Shown here piece after piece: positions 6,289 through 6,297 of a stretch of DNA of 6,297 nt; position 1 is the first letter of the stretch; every line of letters begins with the position of its first letter. The notes beneath the pieces are model-generated. The model saw nothing but the letters and a program-made list of their open reading frames with translations, ran no database searches and was not told where the DNA came from. Source of the stretch: Gammaproteobacteria bacterium (GTDB taxonomy: Bacteria > Pseudomonadota > Gammaproteobacteria > UBA9214); contig JAOULY010000127.1 in the NCBI GenBank assembly GCA_029881775.1, positions 1 through 6,297 of the forward strand, in the 5' to 3' direction. The position numbers were made by a program, and so were the translations under genes.

Positions 6289-6297
6289 AGGTCTCTT

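Larger units (their letters stand above)
6153..6297 (-). promoter_or_regulatory. Non-coding region upstream of the minor pilin operon
   Basis: About 145 bp separate fimT from the right edge. As the only region upstream of the first gene it should hold the operon promoter, but I find no -35/-10 pair with good spacing and no -24/-12 element. It contains phased GATAAACG repeats (6187-6215), a hairpin at 6261-6288 and a small hairpin over the ribosome binding site (6158-6170). Any gene to the right must end at or beyond the edge or within its first bases. Confidence 0.5.

Noticed and set aside
6155..6295. Minus-strand frame open from the right edge for 46 codons, ending 2 bp before fimT
   Set aside because: It could be the tail of an upstream gene, but a stop-free run of this length is not rare in GC-rich DNA. 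The translation is Arg-rich and unrecognised, and it would run through the repeats and hairpins. The sequence to the right is needed to exclude it fully.
6153..6297. Sigma-70 promoter for the operon
   Set aside because: Several -10-like hexamers exist (TATGAG, GATAAA, TTTATC), but none has a matching -35 at 16-18 bp, so I do not call a promoter.
1..6297. A novel defence, mobile or CRISPR-like system
   Set aside because: Every stretch over 150 bp is accounted for by a recognised type IV pilus gene; there are no transposase, recombinase, nuclease or repeat-spacer patterns.

Overview
The whole window is one minus-strand operon for the type IV pilus tip and priming complex. In transcription order (right to left) it reads: upstream non-coding region (6153-6297), a FimT/FimU-type GspH-family minor pilin, PilV, PilW, PilX and PilY1. 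PilY1 is open to the left edge and is cut off there. The order matches the fimU-pilV-pilW-pilX-pilY1-(pilY2)-pilE operons of Gammaproteobacteria such as Pseudomonas, so a pilE-like gene may lie beyond position 1. The DNA is moderately GC-rich with GC-leaning third codon positions. A gammaproteobacterium is the best guess; nothing here fixes the genus.

Layout: 6153-6297 is about 145 bp of non-coding DNA with a 10-bp-stem hairpin at the right edge, a 21-bp-phased pair of GATAAACG repeats and a small hairpin over the fimT ribosome binding site. fimT ends inside the start region of pilV, pilV overlaps pilW by an ATGA junction, and the pilX ribosome binding site directly follows the pilW stop codon, so the first four genes look translationally coupled. 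A 77-bp gap, the largest inside the operon, separates pilX from pilY1. pilY1 covers more than half of the window (1-3396). The many open frames antisense to it on the plus strand are shadows.

How the genes work together (family knowledge): FimT/FimU, PilV, PilW and PilX are inner-membrane prepilins processed by PilD. They form a complex that primes pilus assembly and sits at the tip, with the large secreted PilY1 on top as adhesin, mechanosensor or calcium-responsive retraction regulator. The sequence supports this with four prepilin-type N-termini, and with a signal peptide, a VWA-like domain with a MIDAS motif and a C-terminal beta-propeller with a calcium loop in PilY1. Short Asp/Asn-rich, EF-hand-like loops occur three times in PilY1 and once each in PilW, PilV and FimT. 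FimT, PilV and PilW each have four cysteines in the mature part, while PilX has none.

I see no mobile element, CRISPR array, tRNA or rRNA. The system is a known one. The points worth a second look are the upstream repeats, the Asp-rich loops in several tip proteins and the altered C-terminal GRxR motif of FimT.
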